A stretch of DNA of 64,000 bases from Phaeodactylum tricornutum CCAP 1055/1. Taxonomy: Eukaryota > Bacillariophyta > Bacillariophyceae > Surirellales > Neidiaceae. This document shows, piece by piece, positions 39,501-50,124 of this stretch (positions within the stretch are counted from its first letter, which is position 1; each line of letters starts with the position of its first letter). The notes beneath the pieces were generated by a model. It ran no database searches and was not told the DNA's origin. It saw only the letters and a list, made by a program, of their open reading frames with translations. Both the position numbers and the translations under genes were made by a program. The stretch is from NCBI RefSeq assembly GCF_000150955.2, contig NC_011686.1, forward strand, positions 558,001 to 622,000. The letters are read 5' to 3'.

Positions 39501-40167
39501 CTTGCGTGTACGCTTTGTTGAAGAATGTACCGAGTCCTTTCTCGAATGTATCGGCTGAGAGTCGATAGATTCTTACGGACGGGAGGCGACTCCTTAAGAC
39601 GCAACGTATCCCAGCGAGTGTCGGGATGCAGGAGGGGGAGGGGCGCTGACACCGTGACGTTTTCGCCCGTAAAGATTTGAACGTCTGAACCATATCGTAG
39701 CGATACATCGCAGCACTCGTCACCCTGTCAAATCCAGACACACTAATGTCGCAATACTCCACCACTAATTTATCTCTGACTCTGAGCGATACACGAAGTG
39801 ACACCATGTCATCCAATCAATATCGCTTTATGACCTATACGATTCTCTCGTCCATTCCATCCTTGAGTGGTGGCAAATCCGAATCTTTCAGTAAATGAAG
39901 GTCATTTTCACAGCTTGTAGAACGAATTCCTTGAAGTTCAAGTGACGAACACAAACACAAGCAAGTCGAATAAGAAAAAATAGAAATCTTTGATGCCCTT
40001 TATTGTGCGATCCCTCAATAAAGATCCATATATACCTCTAGCTAAGAGAGCGGAAACTAGAGTTAGAAGCTCTGCTTTTGTCACTTTTTGGAATATGACC
40101 CGCAGCGAAACGACTCCGGTCAACTCGATCGTACGAACGAACGCCACCCCAGACAACGAAAAAAACG
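39501..40167. promoter_or_regulatory. Divergent promoter region, TPS-TPP and ankyrin genes
   Basis: The two genes face away from each other across 667 bp. A TGACGT half-CRE lies at about 39654-39659. No other feature is recognised. Confidence 0.4.
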
Positions 40168-41103
40168 ATGATTCCTCTTCGTACAAACCTGGATGAACAG
40201 CAAACGATGACGGAAGTGGCGTTCCCCACACGAGGAATAGAGACTGACGGAGAATCAGCATTGATACCACTGACGCCGACTACGTCCGCATCCGTGTCGT
40301 CACAGTTACCAGAAACCGACACAAGTCGACCGATCGGGCATCGCGCTTTGCACGTGGCTTGCAAGCACGATCCGGACCTCACGGTAGTGCGGCGACTCGT
40401 TGAGGCCTATCCCGAGCACCTTCGGATCTTTGATGCACACCGAGATTTGCCCTTGCACGTTGCTTTGCTGCACCAGGCTTCCATCAATGTCGTCGAGTTC
40501 TTGGTAGGATCCTATCCCAAGTCGGTAGAGCTACCTAACGGGGACGATGAGCTGCCCTTAAATTTGGCGATTCTGTGCCACGCTCCCATCGATATTTTAA
40601 GCTTGTTGATGAAAGCCTCCCCCGCTGCTCTGCGGCAACAAGATAGTCTTGGCCATTACCCGTTACATAATATGATTGCGCAAGGCTGTTACACTGTAGA
40701 AGAGATTCAGCAAGTACTGCAATCGTATTCTCCGGCAATGGGACTACCGGGAGCCGAAGGTCAAACGCCCCTGCACGTGGCTGTCTTGGCTGGCGGTGCT
40801 CCTTTAGACTTGGTCTCCTCTTTGCTTGCCACTTACGAAGCAGCCGCGAAACGCTTTGATGATGCTGGCATGTTGCCTTTGCATGCCGCGTTGTCGCAAG
40901 GGGCTTCATTGCCTGTTGTACAGCTGCTCGTGACGACATATCCCCAAGCACTCCAGTTGCGTGACGGCCAGGGACTGCTGCCGATAGAAATAAACGCCAC
41001 CTACGGAGCACATTCTTCGCCTGCGGTGGCAGATTTTTTACGACTTGCAAATGAGAATCTGGACGAGGTATCAAGAGGATGCGACTTGCTGTCTCCATCA
41101 TGA
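40168..41103 (+). CDS. Ankyrin-repeat protein
   Basis: 311 residues; start chosen at ATG 40168 (MIPLRTNLDEQ), with MTEVAF at 40207 as an alternative. About six ankyrin repeats of roughly 34-36 residues: RALHVACKHDPDLTVVRRLV, LPLHVALLHQASINVVEFLV, LPLNLAILCHAPIDILSLLM, YPLHNMIAQGCYTVEEIQQV, TPLHVAVLAGGAPLDLVSSL and LPLHAALSQGASLPVVQLLV. No signal peptide, TM segment or second domain. The xPLHxAxxxGAxxxVVxxLL pattern with a YPxAL ending is the form commonly expanded in diatom genomes. A protein-protein interaction role is likely; the partner is unknown. Confidence 0.9.
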   Translation: MIPLRTNLDEQQTMTEVAFPTRGIETDGESALIPLTPTTSASVSSQLPETDTSRPIGHRALHVACKHDPDLTVVRRLVEAYPEHLRIFDAHRDLPLHVALLHQASINVVEFLVGSYPKSVELPNGDDELPLNLAILCHAPIDILSLLMKASPAALRQQDSLGHYPLHNMIAQGCYTVEEIQQVLQSYSPAMGLPGAEGQTPLHVAVLAGGAPLDLVSSLLATYEAAAKRFDDAGMLPLHAALSQGASLPVVQLLVTTYPQALQLRDGQGLLPIEINATYGAHSSPAVADFLRLANENLDEVSRGCDLLSPS

Positions 41104-41824
41104 ATTCCCTCACTTTCAATCACGATGAGCTAGAAACTGCGTGTGACGACCGAAAGGGTCAGCCTCTTGAATCGCTCGTGGTGAAAGCATGTAAGTTGTA
41201 AAACTTGAGACGCGCAGCTAAAAACAACTTCACTGCGTTTTAAGTGAACGCAATCATTGCCATACTGCCTCTTCATGATTATTTTCTGATTATTGGAGAT
41301 GCCCTCTTTGTACAATTGGAAATGGTTCGAGGAGACAAACTCTATTCTGTCGTATTGATCTATTGCACACAATTACTATCCGGCACATCCTACCTATAAT
41401 ATATGGTTTATTCTCCGAAGGTCTTGCCGTTTTATGGTACTTGTGAAGATAAAGGTGATAGTACAAAGTAAACCTGAAACTCCGATTGTAAAACATAGTC
41501 TGTAGTTTATTAGCCGCGATGTGTTTTTGTATCGATGCCCGTTGTATCCATTTTAAGAGGCGACGCAAGACCACACCAACAATTTGGGCAAAAACGGGAA
41601 ACTATCCAGATAAGCTGGGATACGGACAATCCCGAAATTCCGACAATAGCGCTGCAATTTTCCATCCCATCTTAGATATTTCTATTTACAGCTAGCTGGG
41701 CGATGGACTGCTTCTGACTAGATTTTCTTGGCAAATTGACGCCGAGGTGTACTTATTTCACATACGCTTCAACTCTGAACCGGTTTTCGATTCATTTACA
41801 TGATTCATTCACATTAGTATTCCG
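41104..41824. other. Intergenic, convergent 3' flanks
   Basis: The ankyrin gene and the WD40 gene converge here. The stretch is AT-rich with only short frames. No RNA or repeat recognised. Confidence 0.5.
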
Positions 41825-43600
41825 TCACCACTCGTCCATCTCAATTTCAAAATCACCATTGCCGTTTGGATCTACATCAAAATCATGGACGCAAACAAAC
41901 TTCTCCATGCCATCAGTCACAAGGAGGGCGTCCTGAAAGCATAAACTACTTATTTCCGAGGTGAATCCATCCATTGCGAACAACTCTTTGCCGTTGGAAG
42001 TATCCCAGGCTCGAATAGTACCATCCGCACTGGCCGATAAGAATTTGGTGGAGTCAACAGCACAAAGAGCGGTTACAGGTGCTTCGTGGCCAGAAAACAC
42101 ATGGGCTTTCTTTCGCAGTCGCTGCGACGACATCTTCGGCCACTGCTCCAGCTTGACTGACTGTGTTTTTTCCGAAGTTCCAGGCATTCTCCGAGCGAAG
42201 ACTTCGAATTGTTTCACGGTACCGCTAGCACAACCAGTAAGCAAGACAGTTGTTTCTTGCGCTGACCCACGCCCAAGTGTACCCTTTCCAGCACAAGCTA
42301 AACTAGTGACTGTCTCACCGGGCTCGGTCACCGTCCATTGACCGTTTGGGAGCGGACAGGAAGCACGACCAGTCGAGGCCGACTCTAGCAGCGCCTTGAC
42401 TGTGTATGCTAGCACCTGACCTTCGTTTGTTCCAATGTATATGTTGACTCCGTCCGAATCAGCAGAGGATACATCAAGCAAAGACTTATCCATTGCACTT
42501 TTGTCACCGACAATTTGACACTTGTATAGCAACTCTCCCATGTGTAAATCCCAGAGCGCCAGTGATCCGTCTTTTGCTGCCGAAAATATAACGGTGGGGT
42601 CTTCATCCGGCAACACCGACACTGGCTTGAGACAAACTATGGTATCTTTATGAACCTCGTCGTCCATAAGCCTAGAAGCGACAACTTTCGTTAAGGAAGC
42701 AGCTTTGTCACTTTCATCTTCCGTAACGATCCATTGCTGAATAGTCCCTTCTTGACCAGAGGTGAAGAGGTATCCATCCACCGCCAGCAACGACGAAATC
42801 GGACTAGCGTGGGCCGATATTTGGTTTCGAATCTCAAAAGGCTTTCTAGGTTCGGCGACCGAAGACATTTCGTATTCTTCCTCGTCATCTTGCGCGGGAA
42901 TGGTGCCATAGTTCTCCTCCCGTACGAGCTTACTGGCGACCTTTATAGAATCATTGTCTTGAGCGTTGGCCGCTAGCTTGGAACGAAAGTGTGTCCAATA
43001 TTCGTCCCCTAATCCGACAAGAACAACACTTCCGTCCTGTCGACCCACCCAAACACGGCCGTTATCGTCCAAAGCTACCTTGCAAACATGAACTCGTTGG
43101 TTCGGTAGCATTACATCCAGATCAGCCGATTCCGGGTCGAGGGAGAACCCACGAACATCCCAGTTGCCGCGTTTCCAATTATGCATAAGTTGAGCGTCTT
43201 TTTGCCTTTCGTCGTTTTGTAATCGTTGAATGCGCTCGTGTAACGCGGTCTTGGTCGGATCAATGCCTGGAACCAAATGTTCTGGCGCAGGAGGCAAGTC
43301 GTCGTTGCCGCTTTGGCCAACAAGTCCAAAGTCAGCAAAGTCGTCGAAAAAGATCTCGGAATCACTGGTGTCATCCTGGAGGTTGTTTGACAAGTCTTCG
43401 CTGTCGTCTAGCTGATACAATGCAGTGTACTTTTGTCGATTGCTCCGATATTGACTTGCTGTCTCGGTAGACTGACTAGACACAGCCGCTGACGACCGAG
43501 ATACTACAGAAGGAAATACAAATGAAAAGCCATTGGTTGTCTTCAATGACGCCAAACATATACACAGCAAGATAGCGTTGTCACTTTTGAATAGCTTCAT
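41825..43600 (-). CDS. Plastid-targeted WD40 beta-propeller protein
   Basis: 591 residues, single exon. Signal peptide AILLCICLASLKTTNG followed by FSFVFPSVVSRSSAAVSS, an ASAF-like aromatic site then a Ser-rich transit segment. An acidic spacer (to about residue 170) leads to WD40 units, recognisable at VGRQDGSVVLVGLG, SAHASPISSLLAVDG with EGTIQQWIV, SAAKDGSLALWDLHMGELLY, TGCASGTVKQFEVF, and SGHEAPVTALCAVDSTKFLS with DGTIRAWD. About seven blades could close one propeller. The C-terminus is acidic (GDFEIEMDEW). WD40 proteins are scarce in plastids, so targeting deserves note. The function is unknown; a scaffold for complex assembly or RNA/protein handling is possible. Confidence 0.85.
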   Translation of the reverse strand: MKLFKSDNAILLCICLASLKTTNGFSFVFPSVVSRSSAAVSSQSTETASQYRSNRQKYTALYQLDDSEDLSNNLQDDTSDSEIFFDDFADFGLVGQSGNDDLPPAPEHLVPGIDPTKTALHERIQRLQNDERQKDAQLMHNWKRGNWDVRGFSLDPESADLDVMLPNQRVHVCKVALDDNGRVWVGRQDGSVVLVGLGDEYWTHFRSKLAANAQDNDSIKVASKLVREENYGTIPAQDDEEEYEMSSVAEPRKPFEIRNQISAHASPISSLLAVDGYLFTSGQEGTIQQWIVTEDESDKAASLTKVVASRLMDDEVHKDTIVCLKPVSVLPDEDPTVIFSAAKDGSLALWDLHMGELLYKCQIVGDKSAMDKSLLDVSSADSDGVNIYIGTNEGQVLAYTVKALLESASTGRASCPLPNGQWTVTEPGETVTSLACAGKGTLGRGSAQETTVLLTGCASGTVKQFEVFARRMPGTSEKTQSVKLEQWPKMSSQRLRKKAHVFSGHEAPVTALCAVDSTKFLSASADGTIRAWDTSNGKELFAMDGFTSEISSLCFQDALLVTDGMEKFVCVHDFDVDPNGNGDFEIEMDEW

Positions 43601-44064
43601 GGTCTTGGTCGACGATTGAGAGAGGCGTTTCTTCGTATATCGGAGAGGCAGAAGGCTTGCGTTATTGCATTTTTTCTACTTTCACATTACCAGCAGAGAT
43701 TTCCAGCCGAAGATGCTTTCCAGTCACTTGTTCTGGCTCGGGGAAAGCGGCATCATTCCTCGAAGTTCGAATTCTCATGACACGACCAGATTGGATCACG
43801 CATTGGATTGGAAGGAACGATGTCTCATCAATGTCCGAGTAGGAATTTCCATCTGTAGACAAACGCATGCGGTACCTACCCTTCGAACGGGACACAAGGG
43901 ACCCTTCCGGAATGGATTCACCCTCAGCGCAGCCAAAGATTGGATTGTGTAAAAGTATTCACAGCTTTTGCTGATCTGTTCGATCCCTGGTGTCAAGAGA
44001 CAAGGCGCTTGCAACGGATGCATGAATAAAGCCGAGGTAATTAGAGTATAAGGTGCATTGTTTT
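43601..44064. other. Intergenic
   Basis: Promoter side of the WD40 gene and 3' flank of the AspH-like gene. Short frames on both strands (60-95 codons) show no domain. Confidence 0.5.
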
Positions 44065-45281
44065 CTACTGGCCAAACCCTTTGGGTTTCTTGGTGCCCTT
44101 GCGCTTGTTCGAACCCTTGCGAAGCTTGCCCTCTTTGAACAACTCCGTAGCCTTTGCAAGTTCTCGATCGTAACCAAAGTCTTTCCAAAAATCTAAATTG
44201 CTGACGGATCCGCTGCGAAGAGCGAACTCCAAGCTTTCGTCGTCAAACCCCCAGGGTGCCAAGGCCAATTCTTGCACCGTAAATCGATCCTTGGCAGCAA
44301 ATAAAGTCGCCAGGGCATCGCGTTCCTTCAGCGTCAAAGCAGGATGCCAGCATTCCGACATGAGACAATGCCGATCTTCGGTCCCGTGATTGAAGACGTG
44401 GTGCCGAAATGTGTTGTACAGAATAACCGGCGTCCCTCCTTGAACAATACGAGTTTCAATTCCGTCAACGACAATTCCACGCCCTTCCGCGCACTGGAGT
44501 GGGGTCAAAGTAGAGAGCATGTAGTTTCGACCGTCTGAATGTTCGATCCCCGTACAATTTTGCTTCTGTCGGGCGAGACCCACAAAGCGGTGGGCCGGGC
44601 CCGACTTGCCCATGGCCTTTTTTAAAGCCTTGGTTGTTCCAGGCATCAAAGTGCTCGCCCCACGCAAGGATAGAAACTGCCATCCGTACCTGAACAAGGT
44701 ATATCAAAAGTAAGAAGAACACTCTACGGCGTTGGCTTTACGTACGTCGTTCGGTTTCCTTACCAGGCCGCGCGTTGCCAGGTATCGCCGTCGTTTTCGT
44801 CGATCCCAGCGAAGTCGTCGTCATCGCTAACTAGCGGTTTCGCCTCCAGCAAGATTTCAAGCTCCCGTTGACCGGATCTCATAACGTCTCTAGCCAGTCG
44901 CTTTTGGAGACGCTGGAGCTCGGCGTACTCGGTAGCGGGGTATGCCGTACGCACCACGCCGTCGGCCGGTCCGATACCCGGAAACATATACTGTGTCAAA
45001 AGCTGCTGGCCGTTGTCGAGCATGACCTCAGTACCCGGTCGTTCGTTTCGTAGATTGTAGCAAAAGCCTTGAAAGCCTTCCAGATCCTTATCCGTGCGCC
45101 ATCTAGGGAGGCAAACGTCAAGTTGTGACCAAAAAGTGGACGATTCGTAGCACCCTTGATCGATGGCATCGCGCACATTGGATTGATCGTAGTACACGGA
45201 CGTGCTGTACTCGGTAGCTCTGGAGCTGAAGGATGCTGCGAGTGGCAGAAATACAACAAAAGAGAGAAAAGGTATCTTCAT
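44065..45281 (-). CDS. Plastid-targeted aspartyl/asparaginyl beta-hydroxylase-like Fe(II)/2OG dioxygenase, two exons
   Basis: Exon 1 is 45281-44764 and exon 2 is 44689-44065; the 74-bp intron (GTAAGG...GTTCAG) is phase 2 and the junction reads RAAWYGWQFLSLRG. About 380 residues. Start at ATG 45281 gives MKIPFLSFVVFLPLAASFSS, a clear ASAF presequence. Exon 2 carries the AspH-family core: first iron ligands HSD in GIEHSDGRNYML, distal His in FRHHVFNHG, 2OG-binding Arg in TEDRHCLMSECWHPALTLKE. The WHPALTxxER phrase is typical of the family. The C-terminus is a basic tail (KLRKGSNKRKGTKKPKGFGQ). The substrate is unknown; a plastid protein side chain is the simplest guess. Confidence 0.85.
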
Positions 45282-45981
45282 GATCTTTCCAGAATTTAAA
45301 GGTTTCCGTCTGGTGGCATTGTTGCGGTCCGCCAGCATACGTGGTCACGAGTAAGATTTCGGAGCAGGCACCATCTAACACCTCGAGCGTGAAGAGTGCA
45401 AGTGTCAGATTTCCTTTTGCTACACTTATCGCGTGGTAAAAAGACTGATATTGCTCATTGACAGTGAGAGATACATCTGATGACGTCAGTATACCGGACG
45501 TCTTCAAGTATCCCCATCTTTAATCAGCATATATCGTTGAAGGTTTCACATGTGATCATACACTAGCCGATTTCAATTAACTGCAAGAAATGGATGAGAA
45601 GGAAGGTTTTTAACTATGACCAAATATATCAGGAGCTAGGAAAAACCCATGAACATAGATTCTGTCATCGTTCCATAGGCTTCGAGTCCCGGTAGCTTTG
45701 CACTTACCGTTCCATAGTTTGATGCGAAAGCGAAATCCGTAATGTAAAACAGAATGAATGAACCGACGACGACGGACGGCTAACCGAGACCAAAATAAAC
45801 TACACGCGCAGCCTCTCGATCTTATACGTTAACATGGCCACAGATCCTTGCGACGGCAGCGAAATCGGCCGACGAGTTTGACTGCGAGTGGTAGTTTCCA
45901 GAGCCCCTGGAGCAATTTATATTCTCTGTCGCCAGAGTATCTATCGTTACTGGCACTTTTGCCGATACAGTAAGCTACCAA
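45282..45981. promoter_or_regulatory. Divergent promoter region, AspH-like and PPR-like genes
   Basis: Head-to-head region of 700 bp. It contains a perfect TGACGTCA palindrome at 45481-45488, 200 bp upstream of the AspH-like ATG, and a nearby GGACGTC at about 45497-45503. Confidence 0.4.
45481..45488. promoter_or_regulatory. Palindromic CRE-like site TGACGTCA
   Basis: Perfect 8-bp palindrome in the divergent promoter. It matches the CO2/cAMP-responsive core elements described in P. tricornutum; function here is inferred. Confidence 0.4.
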
Positions 45982-47365
45982 ATGCTTCGTCAGCTCGCTA
46001 TTTCCCGTGGTAAAATACGGAACATTCATTGCAAATACCTGCTCGCTTCGTCCGCGCATATCGTTCGGCCAGTGATTCGATGCTTCTCTGAGACTCCTGC
46101 TGCCGTGGGATCCAAAGGAGCAGCGCAGCCGTCTACACCAACCAGAAAACGAGCCTCTTCGCCACGAAGCCGGCCGTTTTCCCTCGCGGCACTCGCGTAA
46201 ACGCTTCCCTCCTCTTTGCAAGGACCCAGTGGAGCTGAACGACCTGACTCAGAGCGTATTGGAAGCCACGCCGGGGACCTTGTTTGCTTACCAAGACGGC
46301 AAAGATTCCATGGAACAGGCCTGGGATGCAGCTGATGTAAGTGTCCAAAAGGTTGAGTATTTACTAAGAGGATACGCTTTTCACATTCCCGGAACGCAAT
46401 GGAATCGGTGGACACCCAGCGACCCGCAAGGCAAACCGGATAACGCCCTCGAAACGATGCAAAGCTTGGTGGGTCGCATGCTTGATGAAGGTCACGCATA
46501 CATGACTGTGCGAGCGAATCGGATGGAAGAAACTCACGGTATCCGAGAAGATGTGGAAGGCGCATCTCCTCGTATTTCGTTGGGCGAGTCCGCTTCGAAT
46601 TTTGGCAACCTTTTCGAAGCTGGAAAAAGTAACGATAGCGAAAGTATCACCGAGATCTCAGGAAATAATACCCCGGTGAATTCAGCGAATGCTTTAGCCC
46701 CAAAGAGTGAAGAGAACGAGAACAGGAAAAGTTATTTGGACGATTTTGCTTTCCCGGGTCCGACAGTTGTCATGTACAACGCCCTCCTGGATTCCATGGC
46801 GTGCCTTGCCAAAGATGGCTCTGTCAACCCCATCCAAGCCAAGCTCTGTATGGAAAATGTTTTGTGGCGACACACAATTGATGGTGGAGACGCGGGCAAC
46901 CGAAATCCAAGCACGAGACCGTCTGTTCTTCCTTTCAACGCTGCCATTCGAGTCGCAGCGGAGCTACGTTATGACGCGACGAGGAAGGATCCAGAGAACT
47001 TACTCTTGCGAGACGAAGCTCTGCTCCTAGCTTTTGGAACTTTTGATGCTGTCACCCACTCACGAGTAGCAGAAAGTAACAGTGCTACGTATAAGTACCT
47101 GCTAAGGGCCGTGGCAAAGTACTTGCCTCCCAGCCTCTCGAAGGGCAATATCGCTTACGGTATGTGGACGCATGCTCGATTGCAAGGCCTTATCGACCCA
47201 ACAGTTATAGCAGCATATGCCACTGCCAACGAACCTAGCAACGGCGAACTGTTTGATGCATGGGCTCGAGACACATTGTACGGAAAGAACGTTACCGATT
47301 TGCCACAGAAATGGAGACGCAACAGTTTTACGAGACGGTTCCATGGCCGAGAAGCTACATATTAA
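45982..47365 (+). CDS. Mitochondrial PPR-like protein, probably spliced near the N-terminus
   Basis: The main frame (about 46223-47365) is open but lacks an ATG near its start. Upstream, in another frame, ATG 45982 opens MLRQLAISRGKIRNIHCKYL, an amphipathic Arg-rich mitochondrial presequence. A polypyrimidine tract plus acceptor (ccctcctctttgcaag, ending 46222) suits an intron joining the two. The donor is unresolved; a GT at 46105 would keep frame. The body has helical-repeat character of pentatricopeptide proteins: VMYNALLDSMACLAKDGSVN, LPFNAAIRVAAELRYD, ATYKYLLRAVAKYLPP, GNIAYGMWTHARLQGLIDP. It ends in a basic tail. A role in organellar RNA handling is the usual one for such proteins. The start and exon structure are the weak points. 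Confidence 0.6.
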
Positions 47366-49490
47366 CAGTAAACAATAGTAAAAGATTTCGTCACTCACCC
47401 ACCATCAGTGATACGATTCCCCTGGCGAGTAGAAAATGGAGTTTATCCCGACAGAGTAAAAAGGCGATTAACAGTAAATAGCGGAAAACGCAATGTACGA
47501 TCGTTGAAGCATTCTAAGAATTCTTTTTATCCCGATTGCGTAGAGTCTTATCGACTCTGTAATGTGAGACTTGTTTCTTCACACCACAAACAATTTCTAT
47601 TCACTATCCAAACCGCAACACTAAAATAATTAAAAAAACCAATTGTTATGCTATCAGATTTTTACTCCTCGCAAACTTGGCGAATAGAATCACAAATCTT
47701 TTCACATTTGAGTTTGCCAAATATGAAGAAAAAAATCAAATAGGGCAATTTTCAGTTAAATTTATGATGATTCTTTCACAGTCAGTGGAGGGAAAATTAA
47801 GCTTTATGTTCTCTTTGACCGGATCAACTCCTGAGACAAGAACAACTAATTGAATGAATAATCAAACTTTTCTAGGAAAATTTATATTTTGACTATAGAC
47901 TATTTATGTGTACAGTACAAGTAAAATTTATCGATAATAATGTTCATTTAAAATGCATCATGTACGTTTTTATTTTGAGCTTAACACCATACACGTCAAT
48001 TAAGAACCTCTTTCCAGCTTTTTTCCTTACCATATTGAAAAATACTCGGCTCTGCGGCTGTCCACTTTGAGTGTACCTAGTCAAATGAACAGTAAATCAG
48101 TATACTAAATGTCTGCGATCATAACACGGGGAGGTGAGAGGATCATATTTGATAGAAAAAGTCATCAATTGCTAAGATCCATCAAGCCTAAGGGTAACGA
48201 ATTAAAGGAGTCCATCAGGACTGAACGGAAACTATTAGTTGAATTCGGGATGGACAGCATCTTCCTGCGAGATAATTGCTTTGATCTTGATTCCTTTTCT
48301 TTATACACAATTTACATTTTGTTGTTTCGTTTGTCTATTTGCTACTTCTTTTCTCTAAGTCAATTTGCAGTCTCAAAATATTGCCTATACCAAGCAACAC
48401 ATTGCCCTATATCTGCCTTCTTGGATTCCTGTTTCAGAATAGCGATGGATTTTCTCAAAAATAGGATAATCGAAATAATATACATCCCTTAATTTCAATT
48501 GATCGACAAAAGAATTATCCTATTCATTTTTGCAAAAACCAAATGATGTATAACAGATTAGTGGAAAGCGCCCCAGAATAAGCGAAGTCAGTCCATATTC
48601 CTCTTGAGAAGTACAAACGATGAGCCATAAATGCTGACATAATGGACCGGCAAGTCAACGAGATTCCTTTCATTTTAAACTTTAAAAACGAACGATCAAA
48701 TTGCTCCGGATCAACAATGTATGATTGGTGTAACAGTGAGTATTGTCTTTTATAAGATAATCTAAGGTAAATAGTTATTGACCTTCTATCACGCGATCTT
48801 GACTTCTTCAGAAAAACTTAAAAAAATTAGCATCGATATAGCAAGTTCTGGTATGAAATAATTGCAAAGATTGCATCATGAAAGCCAGGCTGTCCTGCAT
48901 GTACTTTCAGATTTAAGGGTTGATTAACGATGACTTCGGAGATTCTTTATGCGCTTCATTATCAGTATTGAAATAAAAAGCAACACTTTGTCATTTACTC
49001 ATCGAGGCTGAAAAATACATGAATTTTGCAAAGCGACGCTTGATTGAGCCTATCCACTCAATTACCTAAAAAAGGAGTAGGTTGTCGTACAAAATAAAAA
49101 TAGGCAGTCACGGGTATTGTGGTGTCTATTTTTTATCAGTCCGTAGAATTTGTTGTTTCTAGCTTGATCAAAAAACCGAAAAAGATCCTACAAATAATGT
49201 GACGAGACTAAAACGAAACGTTTTGGGCTAGCCCGAAGATTTTGTTTGAAAGGTTGTGTCATAGTTAACGAAATTTTGCTTTCGTAGACGACTCACACTC
49301 AGCCAATAAAGGTTTCGATCGTGAAGGACAATGTTATTTTACAAACGCCCCGACTCGCTTTCCATGCGCCAGTTGGTCTGAACTATGAACATATAAGATA
49401 AAATGTAAACTAAATTCTGCACAAGGCACGTAACTCGGTGGAAATCAAAGCAAACTAAAAGGATTGAATGGTATAAATGGGTTCTCAAGA
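47366..49490. other. AT-rich gene-poor block
   Basis: About 2.1 kb with no convincing gene. Sample lines count near 20-30% G+C (for example 47701-47760 and 47881-47940), well below the surrounding genes. A 127-codon plus frame at 48109-48492 is hydrophobic by AT-richness only. Long low-GC stretches serve as centromeres in P. tricornutum, so this is a candidate by composition. Confidence 0.55.
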
Positions 49491-50083
49491 AATCTCCAGC
49501 CTGAAAAGTTTTTTAAATCAGTTGCAAGTACAATCGTTCAACATTCAACCGGTCTCGATCCAAATCAAACCGTTTCATATTTTTCAACCGCCATCGTCCC
49601 GAAACTCGCCCTGTGACTGGAAATAAAGTCAGACCCGCTCTTACAACCTGAAAGTCAGCATTTGATTAACATACAAAGCTCACAATTTTCTCCAGCCTTA
49701 AAAGTTTTTTACATCAGTTGCAAGTACAATCGTTCAACATTCAACCGGTCTCGATCCAAATCAAACCGTTTCATATTTTACAACCGAAATCGTCCCAAAA
49801 CTCGCCCTGTGACTGGAAATAAAGTCAGACCCGCTCTTACAACCTGAAAGTCAGCATTTGATTAACATACAAAGCTCACAATTTTCTCCAGCCATAAAAG
49901 TTTTTTACATCAGTTGCAAGTACAATCGTTCAACATTCAACCGGTCTCGATCCAGAAATCAAACCGTTTCATATTTTACAACCGAAATCGTCCCAAAACT
50001 CGCGCTGTGACTGGAAATAAAGTCAGACCCGCTCTTGCAACCTGGAAGTCAGCATTTGATTAACATACAAAGCTCACAATTTT
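49491..50083. repeat. 196-bp tandem repeat, three copies
   Basis: Copies start at 49491, 49687 and 49883 (tctccagcc...), with periods of 196, 196 and about 198 bp, followed by the first few bases of a fourth. The landmark cagttgcaagtacaatcg recurs at the same offset in each. Copies 2 and 3 are almost identical; copy 1 is slightly more diverged. The unit has no coding content and lies between the AT-rich block and the gene at 50125. Confidence 0.93.
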
Positions 50084-50124
50084 CTAGATGACAAGCTTGA
50101 AAACGAAAAGACAACAACTACACT

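Noticed and set aside
40535-41119. 194-codon minus-strand frame
   Set aside because: Shadow of the ankyrin gene, whose repeats are unmistakable on the plus strand.
45670-45700. tRNA T-arm-like text (ttcgagtcccgg)
   Set aside because: No acceptor, D or anticodon arms can be folded around it.
48109-48492. 127-codon plus-strand frame in the AT-rich block
   Set aside because: Hydrophobicity and length follow from low GC; no recognisable feature.
49491-50083. CRISPR array
   Set aside because: Whole 196-bp units repeat without spacers and the genome is eukaryotic; these are plain tandem repeats.
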